From Arthrobotrys musiformis (lineage: Eukaryota > Ascomycota > Orbiliomycetes > Orbiliales > Orbiliaceae), in contig JAVHJL010000007.1 in NCBI GenBank assembly GCA_036971715.1, forward strand, positions 248,001 to 312,000: 64,000 nucleotides of DNA, in the 5' to 3' direction. Of the stretch, positions 61,465-64,000 are shown one piece after another. A model generated the notes under the pieces. It was given only the letters and a program-made list of their open reading frames with translations. It was not told the origin of the DNA and made no database searches. Position numbers and translations under genes: made by a program. The stretch's first letter is position 1. Every line of letters starts with the position of its first letter.

Positions 61465-64000
61465 CGACAAGAGAGAGGCGGGCTGAAAAATTGGTGATAA
61501 TTTTGGATGGTGTAGCGGGCGGTCTTGAGCTTTCAAGGGTCCCGAAAGTTCCAAAAATGTGATAGAACGACTTTTTTTTTTTTTGTTCAAACGACTACAC
61601 ACAGCTTCTATTTTCTCGGTAGGGCCCTTTCATACCGCTGTGCAAATTGCCTGTGTGTTTTTTTTGGCAGGGCCGAGGGTGGTGTATCAACAGGGTCATG
61701 GTAGACTAATTCTGGGAAAGGGAACATCGACAGGGGTGGATGCTAATATTCGAATTATTGGGTCCGGTCGTTTTTTTGGTTAAAGGAAGCGGGAGTGTCA
61801 AATTTTGGTGGGAGATGGGACGAGGGTATTTGCCTTTTACTACCTGTCTTGCCTGACTATAGCAGCATTGTCGTTCGGCAGGTTTTGATATCAGATATTA
61901 TTTTGGGATCTCTTCGCTGCCGTAGCTGCGGTTGGAACATTGCATTCCGGTTCGATTTTTTTTTCTTTCTGTTGGAACGAATCGGCTCTCGGTTCGCCCG
62001 TGTAATTGACATGGCTCGAACCCGTTGGCACCAATCGTTTCCCGAGGCGCGGCAAGAGCGCAGGCCGTCAGAGCGAATATCAAAGCTCAAGGGAAACTAG
62101 TCCGACCGTCTACCGGCGAGCGATCACCGAGATAGGATGATATGACACGGTTATATCAAGTGTCGAACGACAATCATGATACAGTTTGATGTTCATTATC
62201 ATCGCATGAGGAATCTTTTCAATTTGGAACTAAAAAAGTAAGCTAGCTATCCTGCTGCTAGTTAGCTATGTAGGCTTATATCCAAAATCCGAGGCCTCGA
62301 TGCGAAGTTTCGATCGAGCTCCCTCTCGTTTTCGAGAAGAAAAGGGTAAAGCTTCGGGTATCTTGCATAAAAAAGACACACAAGAAGTCGACAGCTTTTG
62401 AAATGCATATGGTCTTTCCTCTGGAGTATTAAATCGACGGTTGCACATGGTTCTGGCCAATGCAAATTAATGCGTGGAATTAAATTGCTATTGGTCTTCC
62501 CTGTCAATAGCGACCTTAGCCTTCGAACTGGTCCATCTAGAAAAGGGAAACATCACACATGCACATGGTACATACAGAAGACCTGCAAGTTTGATAACGA
62601 AAAGAAGGGCACGACCTCAAAAACGCTTCCTGTCATGTCAAAACGGTTGGCCGTTCCTCGGCCGGTAACGGAATATTTCAAAGTAATTCCGCGGGTATGA
62701 TGCAGGATATGTTTCAGAAAACCCTAAAGCGTTGGATTTTTGCCTCTTGAGATGTATGTAAGCACTTGGTCGATGAGCCCTTTGCATATCAAGAGAGACC
62801 AGAACCTGTTGGTTTTGAAGAGGTCTGTGGTTTCGATGGGCAGTCGAGAGTTTCGGTGACAAGGGTGGATAACCTCGTCCCACAAGCTTTTGGTTGCAGG
62901 CTTTCGAGACTAACGAATATGTACCAGCCCGTCCTGGTTCCCAGCGACACCTTCGGATCTTGGTACACTATCTATTAAAGTCTGAGCGCAAAGGAAAAAA
63001 CAAAAAGTGAATTAAGGACGAGACCCGCCTCATCCGCGCGCAGAGGAGGATAAAAAAAAAGTTAAAGTTGCGCAATAATGAAGTGGTCCCTTCATGTTGG
63101 TTTCAACCGATTTCTTTTTAATGATTCTGATACGAACGGGATCCCATGTCGAGAAGAGGGCATCATGCCAAAACGGAACGGTTCGACGTTACGATTCTTC
63201 TTCTTCATCATTAGCACTCGGTTATGTCTTGCCCGGTGGCCATGGATCATGGGCTTATACGTTTTATTTGATTTTCCTTTCGGAGGCCGAAGTTTGCTAT
63301 ATTGTTCCAGCGCTATCTGCAGTGGGTATAGTATAAGTCCGATCCCGAGTGTTCGGTAGATTCTTTGACATTTGTGGCAGAGGATGATGGATTAGGTTAT
63401 ATGCAACGGTTCTGGCCTGCCGGCTTTTTATTTTTTTTATGCCAAAGGCCTCGAGGAAGATCAGCACTTGGCTTGCAGCTGATGGCCTGACACCCGCACT
63501 GGGCGTTCTGACCTTTCCCACACCCCCCGCAATACGTATTTAGGGATCGGGAGATCTTGTTTTAGGATAGTGCACTATCTTTTTTCCGTTGGGATTGCTC
63601 GAGATTGGCGGACGTCGTGAGCAAGTTTGGTACTGAGTTACCTCTTGATGATGTATCATGTTAAGTAAAACCTCAGACAGTCTGAATTCGCATTAATTGC
63701 GATCTTCGAGTCGGCACGTTTGCGCCAGTGTGACCCGAACACGATCCGATACCCGGGCGGTGTTTAAAACTTAGCTTAAGTTTTTTGTCCGAGATATCGC
63801 CTTTCGACTAGTGAGAAGTGTGAAAGTGTGAAGTGTTTAGCTTGGTCTTGGACATACGTAGGTATTGTCACCGTTGTCGCTCGACACCCCCTGGTCCCGG
63901 AGGGTTACCTTCCCTGCCCATGACGATACTTCGGTTTAGGACCAGGGGAGAGGGAAGGAAAGAAGGGCCATCATCGTCGATGGGAGTTGCTTTTTGCATA

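Larger units (their letters stand above)
52385..64000. other. Long gene-free region
   Basis: 11.6 kb to the end of the window without a gene I can support. All frames are under about 150 codons, with composition and phase unlike the real genes here; none joins into a family by splicing. Many T/C-rich runs occur on the plus strand (for example 50-100 bp blocks near 57.3, 59.4, 60.6 and 63.4 kb). This would suit a large regulatory or untranslated region of a gene beyond 64000, or non-coding RNA, but nothing proves it. Confidence 0.5.

Overview
The window is nuclear DNA of a filamentous ascomycete (Pezizomycotina). The evidence is genes split by short GT-AG introns (about 45-175 bp, several with CTRAY-type branch sites), long pyrimidine-rich leaders, and fungal families such as the PCS60 acyl-CoA synthetase, SOK1/TCP11, an ECM25-type CRAL-TRIO/RhoGAP, an RgsA-type RGS protein and a fungal N-terminal-domain protein. 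Class cannot be fixed by eye. Nothing looks bacterial, viral, rRNA or CRISPR.

Layout. 1-511: 3' end of a peroxisomal acyl-CoA synthetase gene ending in a PTS1 tripeptide. 3854-6142: an eight-exon RUS/DUF647 gene with a 13-nt microexon. 10835-11920: an RGS-domain gene behind a very long CT-rich leader. 17800-21976 (minus strand): a small coiled-coil protein and a TCP11/SOK1 protein. 25796-32534 (plus strand): a GNAT acetyltransferase, a SABATH-type carboxyl methyltransferase and an LPX1-like alpha/beta hydrolase. 36063-37025: a protein with two UIM-like helices. 37901-39135: an aldo/keto reductase with a 14-nt microexon. 39246-42158 (minus): a fungal N-terminal-domain protein whose last exon seems shifted by one base in a C6 run. 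43315-45654 (minus): CRAL-TRIO/RhoGAP. 47407-50280: three small Cys/His proteins with a shared ligand spacing. 50996-52384: a coiled-coil protein. 52385-64000: no gene that I can support.

How the parts may work together. RGS (heterotrimeric G protein), SOK1/TCP11 (PKA-linked) and RhoGAP (Rho GTPase) are signalling housekeeping genes and need not be functionally linked. The accessory part is 25.8-39 kb, where tailoring-type enzymes sit between TA-rich gene-free blocks. The methyltransferase/hydrolase pair there would be consistent with making and removing methyl esters of a small carboxylic acid. The other candidate for something undescribed is the 47.4-50.3 kb cluster of small, probably metal-binding proteins. 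All gene models here were spliced by hand from sequence signals and family similarity recalled from general knowledge; no search was run.
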